NCBI RefSeq assembly: GCF_000368145.1
Contig: NZ_KB849283.1
Coordinates: 1-64,000, forward strand
Source: Acinetobacter guillouiae CIP 63.46
GTDB taxonomy: Bacteria > Pseudomonadota > Gammaproteobacteria > Pseudomonadales > Moraxellaceae
Direction of reading: 5' to 3'
DNA length: 64,000 bases
Below are positions 53,346-63,630 of the stretch, one piece after another (positions within the stretch are counted from its first letter, which is position 1; each line of letters begins with the position of its first letter). Both the position numbers and the translations under genes were made by a program. The notes under the pieces were generated by a model that saw only the letters and a list, made by a program, of their open reading frames with translations, searched no databases and was not told the origin of the DNA.

Positions 53346-54086
53346 TTATGCCTGTATGGGATGATGTTGATCTAAGAAATCTAAAATATCGCCAAACAGT
53401 TGTGTCTGATCTTTGCCTAAAGTCATGAGATGCCCTGTATTGGGATAACTTTTAATCTGTTTTTTTGTAGAATTCACATGATTATAAATGGTTTGTGCAC
53501 TGGATTGATAATGTGCATCATCTAACTCGCCATACAATAAAAAAATAGGTGCGCGAATTAAAGAAACATTGCTTATGGTTGCGGCAACAAACTGATGAAA
53601 TGCCTGTAGTTGTATTGCTGCTTTATTTTCTAAGTTTTTTAAGTCTAGCTCTACATTGCTATTCTGAAATTGATGGAGATATTCAGCATAGTACTTTAGT
53701 CGCTTAAAAAGATCATTTACACTTCGATCCTGTGGCGCAGACATGCTAATACATGCATCAATTGGAAAGTGCTCAGTGAGTTTTAACGATAAAATTGCAC
53801 CTAAAGAAACCCCAATGACAGCAATATGCTTATAACCCTGATTTTCTAAGAGTTGATAAGTATTATATGTATCTTGCCACCAATCATCTGTAGTGTAATT
53901 GAGAAACTCATCAATCGTTAAACCATGCCCGGCGTAGCTAGGTGCATAGCAAGTGTAGCCATGTTTATGCAGAAATTTTGCTAAGGCCTTCATATCTTGA
54001 ACGGTACTGGTATAGGCATGTAATAACAGTACCGCCCGCTGAGAGGCTTTTAAAAACAGAGGCTTAGGCTGGCGCAGTTTTAACAT
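53346..54086 (-). CDS. Alpha/beta hydrolase, carboxylesterase/lysophospholipase-like
   Basis: The 246-residue protein has VLLLHAYTSTVQDM (oxyanion region), nucleophile elbow GVSLGAI near residue 96, an acidic residue in GELDDAHY and the final histidine in TGHLMTLGKD. It resembles Est30-type carboxylesterases and monoacylglycerol lipases. It begins 24 bases after the gloB stop, so the two may form one transcript. Confidence 0.82.
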   Translation of the reverse strand: MLKLRQPKPLFLKASQRAVLLLHAYTSTVQDMKALAKFLHKHGYTCYAPSYAGHGLTIDEFLNYTTDDWWQDTYNTYQLLENQGYKHIAVIGVSLGAILSLKLTEHFPIDACISMSAPQDRSVNDLFKRLKYYAEYLHQFQNSNVELDLKNLENKAAIQLQAFHQFVAATISNVSLIRAPIFLLYGELDDAHYQSSAQTIYNHVNSTKKQIKSYPNTGHLMTLGKDQTQLFGDILDFLDQHHPIQA

Positions 54087-54110
54087 TGTGGGGACAATAA
54101 TCGTGATTGC

Positions 54111-54842
54111 TTAAAAATGATCTTTCAATGCACGAATACGCGCAAATTCCTCAGCACTTTCTACACGTAAAAAAGGATTGGTTTCAAGTTCAAGTTCAAT
54201 GGTGCTGGGCAAGGTGATTTTCCCATGTTCACGGAGCTGTTTGATTTCTTCGGCACGTTGTTGTATTGCTCGGTTCTCTGGCTCGATATGCAAAGCGAAT
54301 TGTGCATTAGAAAGCGTATATTCATGGGTGCAGTAAACTTTGGTTCTTGGTGGTAAAGCAGCAAGGCGATTGAGAGAGTGATAAAACTGTTCAGCAGTTC
54401 CTTCAAACATACGTCCACACCCCATAGCAAAAAGGGTATCACCACAGAAAACACTGTCTAATGCATCAATAAAATAAACGACATGCCCTAGGGTGTGACC
54501 TGGCACAGCGATAATGTCGATGTTTAATCCATGAAATTCAAATTGATCATCGTGTTGTAGCGGGTAGGTAATAAAAGGAATGTGACTCAGTTCAGCGCGT
54601 GGCCCATAAACAGGAATATTATGATCTGCAATCAATTCTGGAACACCACCAATATGGTCTTTATGCCAGTGTGTAAGCCAAATTTGTTTTAAATTTAGTT
54701 GATGCTCAAGGCAATAATCTTCAACCAGCGATGCTTCTGTGGGGTCAATTGCAACGACATCATGGCTTTGACTGTCTTCGATCAGCCAAATATAGTTTTG
54801 TAATTGATTTTTTACATCTATGACGTGAATTTTAAATTGCAT
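54111..54842 (-). CDS. gloB: Hydroxyacylglutathione hydrolase (glyoxalase II)
   Basis: The ATG at 54842 follows GGAAT; an upstream in-frame ATG at 54869 is rejected. The 243-residue protein has the metal motif THWHKDHIGG near residue 52, VPGHTLGHV, FCGDTLFAMGCGR and CTHEYTLSNA, as in GloB. It hydrolyses S-lactoylglutathione in methylglyoxal detoxification. Confidence 0.92.
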   Translation of the reverse strand: MQFKIHVIDVKNQLQNYIWLIEDSQSHDVVAIDPTEASLVEDYCLEHQLNLKQIWLTHWHKDHIGGVPELIADHNIPVYGPRAELSHIPFITYPLQHDDQFEFHGLNIDIIAVPGHTLGHVVYFIDALDSVFCGDTLFAMGCGRMFEGTAEQFYHSLNRLAALPPRTKVYCTHEYTLSNAQFALHIEPENRAIQQRAEEIKQLREHGKITLPSTIELELETNPFLRVESAEEFARIRALKDHF

Positions 54843-55046
54843 CGTTGAATTCCATGGATATGCTGACACAAATTTAATAGCAAAATCAGGCTATAGACAA
54901 GTTAGAAAACTGATTACAGTCTTTTTTATGTGAAAACATATGTAATTCGACAGTACTGCATGCTGTTTGCTTAAACAAACTAGTCATATGGTAGGTTATT
55001 CTTTTAGAGAATAGTATATAGATCAATATGCTATTCTCAATAAAAC

Positions 55047-55667
55047 TTAACAGGCCATCCCTTGGTTGATTTCTAATTTGCTCAGTTTGCCATTTTTAAA
55101 ACTAAAATCGACATAACTGCGATAGCCTGTTTCAAATTCAGCAGGATTTTTTAAAAACTCTTTGGCTTCCGATGCCGTTAAAATTAAAACACTGGTGCCT
55201 GTTTTGGCGCTGTTTGGGAAGTCTTTTTTAAATTGATTGATGCTATACAGATTAGTGATGGGTTTATTGTTAATCAGGATTGTATCCGTGATCGCTGGCG
55301 CATTTGACCAAGAAAGCCAAACTCGCCCTTTGGTCGTACCAAGTTGTTGAAAAGTATTTTTGCTTTTATAAAAAGCCTCAGACTTAATCTGTGGATTTTC
55401 TTCACTAAAAATGTCAAATGTTAGTTTTTTTCCTGATGCAGTAGAGCTTGAGTATTCATAGTTTCCTGTACATTCTGAAAATGTTTTTATGGGTTTTTGA
55501 GAGGTTTTTCCGACCAATTTTTCAATTTGTGTTGCACTTACTGCTTGGTTGAGCTCAACACCATTAACTTTCACTGTGGTGGTGTAATCTTCTGAATGTT
55601 GCGCAGCAAAACTGCAAATAGGTAGCATAAGGAGTAACGGGGCGATGGTTTGGGTAAAATTATTCAT
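55047..55667 (-). CDS. Exported hypothetical protein
   Basis: The 206-residue precursor has a signal peptide ending near SFA and a beta-rich mature part with two cysteines, one in the final residues (GMAC). I do not recognise the family. It is probably periplasmic. Confidence 0.6.
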   Translation of the reverse strand: MNNFTQTIAPLLLMLPICSFAAQHSEDYTTTVKVNGVELNQAVSATQIEKLVGKTSQKPIKTFSECTGNYEYSSSTASGKKLTFDIFSEENPQIKSEAFYKSKNTFQQLGTTKGRVWLSWSNAPAITDTILINNKPITNLYSINQFKKDFPNSAKTGTSVLILTASEAKEFLKNPAEFETGYRSYVDFSFKNGKLSKLEINQGMAC

Positions 55668-55800
55668 TTCAAATATTTCTTAAGTTTTCTATAACTTAAT
55701 CAGTTCTGAAGGATTGATCAAGAGCAGTTGATCAAATGAGTAGAATTAAAAAGGATCTATAAATTTTATAAGTATTTATATCTGTAGCTAACTCAAGAAA

Positions 55801-55828
55801 TAAAAAATACCCTCAACAAGGAGGGTAT
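55801..55828 (-). terminator. Terminator of metI
   Basis: ATACCCTC pairs with GAGGGTAT and on the minus strand runs into six T. Confidence 0.85.
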
Positions 55829-55868
55829 GATTTTAGAAAAAAGAACAGCTGGAAATGGCAAGCAAGGA

Positions 55869-56564
55869 TTATCGAAGCTTTGATAACCAATTTCCAAGAC
55901 TCTGTACAATTTGTACAAGGATCAATAAGACAATCACAGTGAGATAAACCACACTTTGATCGAAACGTTGATAACCATAAGAAATAGCTAAATCACCAAT
56001 ACCGCCAGCGCCTACAGCACCCGCCATCGCTGTTGCACCAATCAAGCTAATGGTTGCTGTGGTAAGGCTCAGAATGAGTGAGCTACGAGATTCAGGGATA
56101 ATAAATTTAAAAATAATCTGCCAAGGCGATGCACCCATTGCTTGTGCAGACTCAATAATCCCTTCGTTCACTTCAAGCAATGATGTTTCTACAAGACGAC
56201 CAATATAAGGACCAACATAAATGGTCAACGGTACAATCGCTGCCCAAGTACCAATAGTTGTACCCACGATCGCTTTAGTGAGTGGGAAAACCGCAATCAA
56301 TAGGATAATGAAGGGTAGGGAACGTAGCGCATTGACGATAGGATTTAAAATCTGATAAACAGCGCGATTAGGTAAAATGCCATTAGGGCGAGTGACCAAC
56401 AAGGTAATTGCTTGAACAAAGCCCCAAATAGTACCAAACAGCATTGCAAAAATGACCATTTGAATGGTTTCTTGCATCGCTGTAACAAATTGGTCAATGC
56501 TTAAAGAGCTTTTCCAAAATGGTGCTGTGAGCGTAGTTAGCCATTGTACAATGAGTTCTCTCAT
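55869..56564 (-). CDS. metI: Methionine ABC transporter permease
   Basis: The 231-residue protein has five membrane helices and the EAA loop ESAQAMGASPWQIIFKFIIPE near residue 135 (cited in part: AMGASPWQIIFKF). It is the channel subunit for methionine uptake. Its ATG overlaps the metN stop by four bases. Confidence 0.92.
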   Translation of the reverse strand: MRELIVQWLTTLTAPFWKSSLSIDQFVTAMQETIQMVIFAMLFGTIWGFVQAITLLVTRPNGILPNRAVYQILNPIVNALRSLPFIILLIAVFPLTKAIVGTTIGTWAAIVPLTIYVGPYIGRLVETSLLEVNEGIIESAQAMGASPWQIIFKFIIPESRSSLILSLTTATISLIGATAMAGAVGAGGIGDLAISYGYQRFDQSVVYLTVIVLLILVQIVQSLGNWLSKLR

Positions 56565-57586
56565 AGTCTAACTCCTGACTGTTCCACCTTGACCCCATTT
56601 TTTTCAAAGAAATCTATGGTTTGGCGAATGCTTTCAGCATCTCCCAAAAGTTGTATAAACATTTGACCGATCACTGAACCATTAATTTCAGTCATATTGG
56701 CAAATAAAATATTTAAGCTGACATCAAATTGCTTAATTGCTGCTTGTACCACGGTCTCTTGCGCTGAAGTACCCAAAAATTGCAGACTATAAATACTTTT
56801 ATGATTTTGATTTTCGAGATTGTTTAAGATATTAACAGGGAGCTGTTGCTGTAAAACGGTTTGAATAAAGTTTTTCGTCGTCGGGTGTTGCGGTTGACTA
56901 AAAATTTCTAAGGTAGAACCAGTTTCAATCACTTTGCCTTGTTCCATGACCGCAACAAAATCACAAACAGATTCAATTACATCCATTTCATGCGTAACCA
57001 TGACAATGGTAATCCCTTGCTCTTGATTAATCTTTTTAAGCAAAGCAAGAACAGATTTCGTGGTTTGTGGATCAAGTGCAGAGGTTGCTTCATCACAAAG
57101 TAAAATTTTGGGGTGGTTGGCCAAGGCGCGTGCAATACCGACACGTTGCTTTTGTCCTCCCGAGAGTTCATCTGGAAAAGCATCTTTTTTGTGCTTTAGA
57201 TCAATAAACTCAAGTAACTCATTTAAACGTTTTTCACGTTGGTCTTTACTGACACCCAGCAACTTTAACGGCATTTCAATATTGTCAGCTACAGTTTTGG
57301 TTTGTAGCAAATTGAAATGCTGAAAAATCATGCCTATATTTGCACGTTCTTGACGTAATGCACGTGCATCAAGTGCCGTAAAGTCTTTTTGATTAATGAT
57401 GACTTGTCCTTGGTTGGGACGCTCAAGCAAGTTAATCAAACGGATTAAGGTACTTTTACCTGCACCACTATAGCCGATAATGCCAAAAATACTGCCCGCT
57501 GGAATCTCAAGATTAATCTGATCCAGCGCACGTATGGTTTGACCTTTCAACTCATAGTGTTTTGAAATGTTTTTAAATTCAATCAT
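56561..57586 (-). CDS. metN: Methionine ABC transporter ATPase
   Basis: The 341-residue protein has Walker A GYSGAGKSTLIRLIN near residue 38, the signature LSGGQKQRVGIARAL and Walker B ILLCDEATSALD. The C-terminal NIL/ACT-like domain (about residues 260-341) senses methionine in this family. It powers MetI with MetQ as the binding protein. Confidence 0.93.
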   Translation of the reverse strand: MIEFKNISKHYELKGQTIRALDQINLEIPAGSIFGIIGYSGAGKSTLIRLINLLERPNQGQVIINQKDFTALDARALRQERANIGMIFQHFNLLQTKTVADNIEMPLKLLGVSKDQREKRLNELLEFIDLKHKKDAFPDELSGGQKQRVGIARALANHPKILLCDEATSALDPQTTKSVLALLKKINQEQGITIVMVTHEMDVIESVCDFVAVMEQGKVIETGSTLEIFSQPQHPTTKNFIQTVLQQQLPVNILNNLENQNHKSIYSLQFLGTSAQETVVQAAIKQFDVSLNILFANMTEINGSVIGQMFIQLLGDAESIRQTIDFFEKNGVKVEQSGVRL

Positions 57587-57609
57587 ATCGTCAAAAACTA
57601 TAGCAAAAA

Positions 57610-57640
57610 GAAAAAACAGGCAAATTCACTTTGCCTGTTT
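57610..57640 (-). terminator. Hairpin between metQ and metN, probable attenuator
   Basis: AAACAGGCAAA pairs with TTTGCCTGTTT and on the minus strand is followed by a T run. It lies between metQ and metN, so it may raise metQ mRNA over metNI by partial termination. Confidence 0.7.
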
Positions 57641-57699
57641 TATGAGGGCCTACAGACCTTTCATAAAAGAATGGTCAATAGACCTGTTCCATTATAAAA

Positions 57700-58572
57700 C
57701 TATTTTGATTCTGTAAGATAGCTTACAGGTTTATTCACATCAACTTTAGTTCCACCGAAGTGTTCTTGAACATATTTACCTACAGCAGGAACATGATATA
57801 ACTCACCCACTTTTTTCAAAAGGGCATCATCTTTACGTGCATCTGCAACAGCAAGTACGTTGACATTCATTTTGGTTGTTTGGTCAACTGGCTCATAATA
57901 AACCGAATCTTTAAGCACGTTTAATCCGCCTTCCATTGCCAAAGTATTACCTAAAACAATTGCATCAACTTCATCTTTAGCACGTACCGCAGTCGCCATT
58001 TGAATAGGTTTGATGACAATTTTCTTTGCATTTTCAGTAATATCAGCAGGCGTGCCTTTAACTAAATCAAAGCCATCTTTCAATTTGATGAGACCAGCAG
58101 ATTGTAAAAGTAACAATGCGCGTGATTCATTTGCGCCATCATTTGGAATAGCAATGGTTGCACCATTGGCAAACTCTTCAACTTTTTTAATTTTACTAGA
58201 GTAAATACCCATTGGCTCTAAATATGTTGTAGAGATTGGTGCAATTTTTTCTTTGTTGGATTGATTGAAAGCAACAAGATATGCATAAGATTGAAATGCA
58301 TTGATATCGACTTCTTTGTTTGCCACAGCAGTATTCATTGCAACATAATCAGTGAAGTTTTTAACTTCTAATTTAATTCCAGCTTGCTTTGTTTCTGGTA
58401 GTGTTGCGATATAGCGCCAAATATCGGCATCTGAACCTGTAGAAGCCATGGTAACGACTTGTTCTTTACCTGCATCTGCTTGGGCAGCATCATTTTTTGG
58501 AGCTTCTTGTTTTCCACAAGCAGAAAGAGTGAGCACAGACGCGCTAAGTAAAACGCCAAACAGCTTTTTCAT
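57700..58572 (-). CDS. metQ: Methionine-binding lipoprotein
   Basis: The 290-residue precursor has a signal peptide with lipobox LSAC and the NlpA/MetQ fold: VKNFTDYVAMNTAV, NAFQSYAYL and PNDGANESRALLLL. It captures methionine in the periplasm. In the window it is the first gene of metQ-metN-metI. Confidence 0.92.
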   Translation of the reverse strand: MKKLFGVLLSASVLTLSACGKQEAPKNDAAQADAGKEQVVTMASTGSDADIWRYIATLPETKQAGIKLEVKNFTDYVAMNTAVANKEVDINAFQSYAYLVAFNQSNKEKIAPISTTYLEPMGIYSSKIKKVEEFANGATIAIPNDGANESRALLLLQSAGLIKLKDGFDLVKGTPADITENAKKIVIKPIQMATAVRAKDEVDAIVLGNTLAMEGGLNVLKDSVYYEPVDQTTKMNVNVLAVADARKDDALLKKVGELYHVPAVGKYVQEHFGGTKVDVNKPVSYLTESK

Positions 58573-59068
58573 GAATAAATCCTAAGTAGCAAATGCAGTA
58601 GAATTTTGTCCTTTGCATTCTCGATCATTTAAATCGAATTTTTAACATTTTGAAAATAAATAATGCGGTGACGTACTTGTCTGATTGCGCTATCTATATT
58701 CTTTACATTTGAGGATTAGCAGTATGTTTTAAAAGAATTTTAATTGTTTAAAACAGACTCTAAAGATTTGTTTATCATATCAATAAATGAAAATTATACA
58801 TAGTGGCTGCGTGTTGACATTGGGTAGTGATGTCGTTGCATGAATATCAATGTTTTTATTAATTTAATAAAGAAAACAAATGCTTTTGTTGAATGCTAAA
58901 CGATAAATGATTAAATTTTATACTTATTCATAATATATAAATTTTTTAGGATTTATTATCTTTTTTTTAAATAAGTAAAATAAACTTAGATCTGCATCTA
59001 TAGCAGTGCTCTGATAAGCGTTATTTCAAATTGTTAGGCGAAATAGGGTGATTTTATTCAAACAGTGA
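58573..59068. other. AT-rich intergenic region upstream of metQ
   Basis: About 500 bases; it must hold the metQ promoter. I see no SAM riboswitch-like fold, no MetJ-type boxes and no open frame. Confidence 0.5.
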
Positions 59069-59100
59069 TTGACATTGACACTACTGTCATACTTTAGCAT
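59069..59100 (+). promoter_or_regulatory. Promoter with inverted repeat ahead of the secreted hydrolase
   Basis: A TTGACA -35 box (59069) is followed by the palindrome TGACA-CTAC-TGTCA (59076-59089). A -10 of TACTTT (59090) would be 15 bases away, and one near CTTTAG 17. The palindrome fits a repressor or MerR-type operator. Low support. Confidence 0.45.
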
Positions 59101-59132
59101 GAAGATCTTATATACATCAAAGAGATCAATAA

Positions 59133-59795
59133 ATGAAATTAATCATCTTTCTTTTAAGCAGTTTGTTATTGCTAAATACTGCATATGCTCAAAATAATGT
59201 TTATATCATTCATGGCTATGGTGCAAAGGTGGATGATCATTGGTTTGATTATATTGAGGAACATTTACAAGATAAAAATACTAAAGTTGTAAAGATCGCA
59301 TTGCCGAACTCCAGCAATCCAAAGCTTTTACAGTGGAAGCAAACCTTAAAAAATAATATTGCTCAAATTGATCAGCATACATTTTTTGTTGCGCACAGTT
59401 TAGGATGTATTACGCTGCTTGATTTCCTGTCTGAATTGGATTTTCAACAGATAGGTGGTGTTGTCTGCGTATCTGGATTTTCGAATAAATTGGCAGTATT
59501 ACCTCAACTGGATTCATATATCGCTGAAACAAATAAGGATTTTTCTTTTAAAAATAAAATATTAAATCGAAAAATGTTTATATCGAGTAATGATCAATAT
59601 GTTCCAACTGATTTAAGTATCTCACTGGCAGAAAAATTAGAGTTTCCTTATGAAATTATTCCCAATGCTGGACATTTTTTAGCGAGTGATGGATATCGGG
59701 AATTTCCTCAATTATTAGATTGGCTTCAAATGGTCATTGGTGGTGTTGAGGCGGTAGGTGATTCAAATGATTCAGCGAAAAATCAATCAAGGTAA
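59133..59795 (+). CDS. Exported alpha/beta hydrolase (RBBP9/YdeN-like)
   Basis: The 220-residue precursor has a signal peptide ending near AYA, then VYIIHGYGA, the nucleophile elbow AHSLGC near residue 90, an aspartate near SNDQYVP and the histidine in NAGHFLA. RBBP9/YdeN proteins are usually cytoplasmic, so export is unusual for the family. Substrate unknown. Confidence 0.8.
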   Translation: MKLIIFLLSSLLLLNTAYAQNNVYIIHGYGAKVDDHWFDYIEEHLQDKNTKVVKIALPNSSNPKLLQWKQTLKNNIAQIDQHTFFVAHSLGCITLLDFLSELDFQQIGGVVCVSGFSNKLAVLPQLDSYIAETNKDFSFKNKILNRKMFISSNDQYVPTDLSISLAEKLEFPYEIIPNAGHFLASDGYREFPQLLDWLQMVIGGVEAVGDSNDSAKNQSR

Positions 59796-59852
59796 TTAAT
59801 CTTATATTTATTATTCTGGAAGAGCATTACTCACTAAAAATTTACCAAATAA

Positions 59853-59874
59853 AAAACCCGCCTAGGCGGGTTTT
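59853..59874. terminator. Bidirectional terminator between the exported hydrolase gene and purD
   Basis: AAAACCCGCC pairs with GGCGGGTTTT with a two-base loop; runs of A and T serve both strands. Confidence 0.9.
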
Positions 59875-59889
59875 ACAACTCAATCGAGT

Positions 59890-61173
59890 TTAAGCATTTT
59901 CACGAGCAATCGCACGGTAACCAATATCTTTGCGGTATTGGACACCATCAAAAGTCACTTTTTGGCAAAGTTCCAAGGCTTTTGCTTGCGCTTCACCAAT
60001 TGTGTTGCCTAACGCTGTAACGCAAAGTACACGACCGCCAGCAGTCACTACATCACCATTGGCATTATTTGCTGTACCTGCATGGAAAACTTTAGCATCT
60101 GTCATTTGGGTATCTAAACCATAAATGACATCATCTTTGCTCGAAGTTTCAGGATAGCCTTTAGACGCAAGCACAATACCAACAGTTTTACGCTCATCCC
60201 ATTCAGCTTCAGTAGGTAAGTTACCAGCAATACCAGCTTCTACTAAATCAACCAAAGAAGATTTTAAGCGCATCATGATCGGTTGAGTTTCAGGGTCACC
60301 AAAACGGCAGTTAAATTCAATGACACGAGGTTGCCCTTGCTCATCAATCATCAAGCCAGCATACAAGAAACCTGTATAAGTATGACCATCAGCTTTCATA
60401 CCATCTACGGTTGGACGCATGACTTCTTTCATGACTCTGTCAAAAACATCTGCAGTCACAACTGGGGCAGGGGAATATGCACCCATACCACCCGTATTTG
60501 GACCTTGGTCAGCTTCAAAAATACGTTTATGGTCTTGTGAAGTTGCCATAGGTAGGATGTTGTCACCATCAATCATACAAATGAACGATGCTTCCTCACC
60601 ATCAAGGAATTCTTCAATAACAACACGCGAACCTGCATCACCAAATTTATTGCCTGCAAGCATGTCATCAATTGCATCAAACGCTTCTTGATTGGTCATC
60701 GCAACAATGACGCCTTTACCCGCAGCAAGGCCGTCTGCCTTAATTACGATTGGTGCGCCATTTTTTTCTACAAATGCTTTGGCTGCATCCACTTCAGTGA
60801 ATACATCATAGAATGCTGTAGGAATGTTATGACGTTTTAAAAAGTGTTTGGCGAAAGCTTTAGAGCCTTCAAGTTGTGCTGCAAATTGTGTTGGTCCCCA
60901 AATTTTAAGGCCAGCTGCTCGTCCTGCATCGACCACACCATTTACAAGCGGTGCTTCAGGACCAACAATAATGAGGTCAACGGCATTATTTTTTGCAAAG
61001 TCGATAATGGCAGGGTTGTTGAGAATATCTAAAGCAACATTTTCACATTTATGTTCAGTTGCTGTACCCGCGTTTCCTGGCGCAACAAAAACTTTAGTGA
61101 CTTGATCGTCTTGCGCAATTTTCCATGCTAATGCATGTTCACGACCACCACTACCCAAAACTAATATGTTCAT
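59890..61173 (-). CDS. purD: Phosphoribosylamine-glycine ligase
   Basis: The 427-residue ATP-grasp enzyme starts [17 protein letters not shown] and has [11 protein letters not shown] near residue 147 and [12 protein letters not shown] near residue 286. It makes GAR in purine synthesis. It lies downstream of purH, separated by an extragenic repeat. Confidence 0.95.
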   Translation of the reverse strand: MNILVLGSGGREHALAWKIAQDDQVTKVFVAPGNAGTATEHKCENVALDILNNPAIIDFAKNNAVDLIIVGPEAPLVNGVVDAGRAAGLKIWGPTQFAAQLEGSKAFAKHFLKRHNIPTAFYDVFTEVDAAKAFVEKNGAPIVIKADGLAAGKGVIVAMTNQEAFDAIDDMLAGNKFGDAGSRVVIEEFLDGEEASFICMIDGDNILPMATSQDHKRIFEADQGPNTGGMGAYSPAPVVTADVFDRVMKEVMRPTVDGMKADGHTYTGFLYAGLMIDEQGQPRVIEFNCRFGDPETQPIMMRLKSSLVDLVEAGIAGNLPTEAEWDERKTVGIVLASKGYPETSSKDDVIYGLDTQMTDAKVFHAGTANNANGDVVTAGGRVLCVTALGNTIGEAQAKALELCQKVTFDGVQYRKDIGYRAIARENA

Positions 61174-61190
61174 CTTATGGATCCTTTTTT

Positions 61191-61293
61191 AATCCCTCCC
61201 AACCTCCCTTTATACAGGATGGGTATCACGAATTTAAAGAGTCCTGTAGTTCGTGACAAGTCCCTCTTATGAAAAGAGGGACTTAGGGGGATT
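61191..61293. repeat. Extragenic palindromic repeat between purH and purD
   Basis: It has imperfect inverted ends (AATCCCTCCCAACCTCCC at the left; GACTTAGGGGGATT at the right), an internal hairpin AAGTCCCTCTT/AAGAGGGACTT type (61259-61284) and a second IR (TCACGAA/TTCGTGA). Such GGGAGG-rich intergenic units are familiar in Acinetobacter from memory. It has no coding content. Confidence 0.7.
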
Positions 61294-61316
61294 TTTAAAT
61301 AATGATTTATTGTGAA

Positions 61317-62891
61317 TTAGTGACGGAAATGACGCATACCCGTGAAGACCATTGCAATACCAGCTTCATCTGCTGCTGCAATTGTTTCTTCATCACGCAT
61401 TGAACCACCCGGTTGAATAATACATTTGATACCGGCTTTTGCAGCGTTATCAATACCATCACGGAATGGAAAGAATGCATCAGATGCCATAACAGCACCT
61501 TCAACCACTAAACCTGCATGTTCAGCTTTGATCGCTGCGATACGTGCAGAGTTTACACGGCTCATTTGACCAGCACCGACACCAATGGTTTGACGGCCTT
61601 TAGCATAAACAATAGCATTGGATTTAACGTATTTGGCAACTTTCCAAGCAAAGATTAAATCATCGATTTCTGCTTCAGTAGGGGCACGCTTAGTTACCAC
61701 TTTAAGATCATCTTTGGTGATCATACCGAGGTCTTGGTCTTGAACTAATAAACCGCCATTGACACGTTTATAATCGTATTGTGAAGCACGTTCATCAATT
61801 TTAGGAAGTTCGCCACATACCAGTACACGAACGTTTTTCTTTGCGCCAGTCACTTCAAGTACACCATCGGCAATACTTGGTGCAATAATCACTTCAACAA
61901 ATTGACGGTCAACAATTGCTTGAGCTGTAGCAACATCTAACTCACGGTTAAATGCAATGATGCCACCAAATGCTGATTCTGGATCAGTTGCATAAGCAAG
62001 ATCGTATGCAGCCTTAAGACCATCTAACGATACTGCAACACCACATGGATTTGCATGTTTAACGATGACACACGCTGGTTTTGCAAATGATTTGACACAT
62101 TCAAGTGCTGCATCTGTATCCGCGATATTGTTATAAGAAAGTTCTTTACCTTGTAACTGCTTAGCAGTTGAAACCGATGCTTCAGTTGCAGTCGATTCTA
62201 CATAGAAAGCAGCGGATTGATGTGGATTTTCACCATAACGAAGATCTTGTACTTTATTTAACTGGGTATTGAAAGTACGGGCAAATTTGTCAGCTTGACC
62301 TTCTTCTTTACCAACACGTGCACCGAGGTAAGAAGCAATCATGCCGTCATACTGGGCAGTATGTTCAAATGCTTTAACCGCTAAATCGAAACGAGTCGCA
62401 TAAGATAAAGCACCATCCGCTTTAAGTTCTGCAATTACAGTTTCATAATCAGTCGCATTTACGATGATCCCCACAGAAGCATGGTTTTTCGCAGCTGCAC
62501 GAACCATTGTTGGGCCACCAATGTCAATATTTTCAATTGCATCTGCAAGCGAGCAGTCTGGTTTAGCAACAGTAGCAGCAAAAGGATAAAGGTTTACGAC
62601 AACAAGATCGATTGCATCGATGTTGTGTTCAGCCATGACAGCTTCGTCTAGACCACGACGAGCCAAAATGCCTCCATGAATTTTAGGATGCAGTGTTTTT
62701 ACACGACCATCCATCATTTCTGGGAAGCCTGTGTGCTCTGAAACTTCAACTACAGCCACATTGTTGTCTTTAAGCAACTTATATGTACCGCCAGTAGATA
62801 AAATTTCCACCCCAAGAGCAACAAGGTTCTGGGCAAATTCAACGATCCCGGTTTTATCAGAAACAGAGATTAAAGCGCGTTTAATAGTCAT
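61317..62891 (-). CDS. purH: AICAR transformylase / IMP cyclohydrolase
   Basis: The ATG at 62891 is preferred over a TTG four codons earlier. The 524-residue protein has the IMP cyclohydrolase domain ([15 protein letters not shown] near residue 5, [18 protein letters not shown]) and the transformylase domain (KHANPCGVA near residue 265, SDAFFPFRD). It does the last two steps of IMP synthesis. It follows fis by about 95 bases. Confidence 0.95.
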   Translation of the reverse strand: MTIKRALISVSDKTGIVEFAQNLVALGVEILSTGGTYKLLKDNNVAVVEVSEHTGFPEMMDGRVKTLHPKIHGGILARRGLDEAVMAEHNIDAIDLVVVNLYPFAATVAKPDCSLADAIENIDIGGPTMVRAAAKNHASVGIIVNATDYETVIAELKADGALSYATRFDLAVKAFEHTAQYDGMIASYLGARVGKEEGQADKFARTFNTQLNKVQDLRYGENPHQSAAFYVESTATEASVSTAKQLQGKELSYNNIADTDAALECVKSFAKPACVIVKHANPCGVAVSLDGLKAAYDLAYATDPESAFGGIIAFNRELDVATAQAIVDRQFVEVIIAPSIADGVLEVTGAKKNVRVLVCGELPKIDERASQYDYKRVNGGLLVQDQDLGMITKDDLKVVTKRAPTEAEIDDLIFAWKVAKYVKSNAIVYAKGRQTIGVGAGQMSRVNSARIAAIKAEHAGLVVEGAVMASDAFFPFRDGIDNAAKAGIKCIIQPGGSMRDEETIAAADEAGIAMVFTGMRHFRH

Positions 62892-62985
62892 GATCTTCGT
62901 CAACAGTTTTTAAGTCTAGAGATTGAACAGGTAGGCAAAATATAGGTAAAAAAAATGCCCACGCAAGCCGTGAGCATTTTATCAT

Positions 62986-63255
62986 TTATTCACTCATTAA
63001 ACCGTGAGCTTTTAACTTTTTGCGTAAAGTGCCACGGTTCAGTCCGAGAATCTCAGCAGCGCGAGTCTGATTCCCGCGTGTGTATTCTAAGACAACAGAT
63101 AAAAGAGGTTTCTCCATTTCTGCTAGCACCATGTCGTACACTTGTGATGGTTGCTCACCTTGCAATTGTGCAAAATAGTGACGAACTGCGCGATCTACGT
63201 GAATACGAAGAGCGACGTCAGATTGTGCAGTAAAAATAGGAGATTTGCTATTCAT
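62986..63255 (-). CDS. fis: DNA-binding protein Fis
   Basis: The ATG at 63255 gives an 89-residue protein; the 63276 start adds seven residues without a binding site. The C-terminal half has the Fis helix-turn-helix: [32 protein letters not shown] (residues about 56-87; key residues [10 protein letters not shown] and RGTLRKKL). It bends DNA and regulates many genes. Gene order fis-purH-purD is typical for the genus. Confidence 0.92.
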   Translation of the reverse strand: MNSKSPIFTAQSDVALRIHVDRAVRHYFAQLQGEQPSQVYDMVLAEMEKPLLSVVLEYTRGNQTRAAEILGLNRGTLRKKLKAHGLMSE

Positions 63256-63276
63256 GCGAGTTAATCCGAAAATCAA

Positions 63277-63630
63277 AATATTACTTGGGTAAAGTAATAT
63301 ATAAATGTGGTCTAAAAAAATCTGAGCTCCGTTTTAGATCCTAAAACGGTTGGCTCTAAAACAAGAACAATTAGCTTGCCACAAATCGTCGAGTTGAGTG
63401 AAAAATAAGCGTAACAATAGATTAATATTTGTTACAACACTCTTTTAAACAAAAAAATGTTCTACTTGCGCGATATTGGATATAAAGCACATAACAAAAC
63501 AGTATTTTTTTTGAAAAAATGCGAGGAGTTTGCAGGACAAAGCTTTCGTGGCGCGTATGATACCATTGTCTAAGAAAAAATGAGCAAGAAAACTACATTT
63601 TTTTTCATTTTTTTATAATTTTTTTTAATT
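63277..63630. other. Intergenic region upstream of fis
   Basis: About 350 AT-rich bases between the DUF3426 gene and fis, with no clear terminator, frame or repeat. It may hold the fis promoter. Confidence 0.5.

Noticed and set aside
57641..57690. A third copy of the MITE, from the CTACAGACC match
   Set aside because: Only about nine bases plus a loose TTTCATAAA match; there is no body or second end.
58573..59068. SAM riboswitch upstream of metQ
   Set aside because: I could not find the paired stems or a linked terminator.
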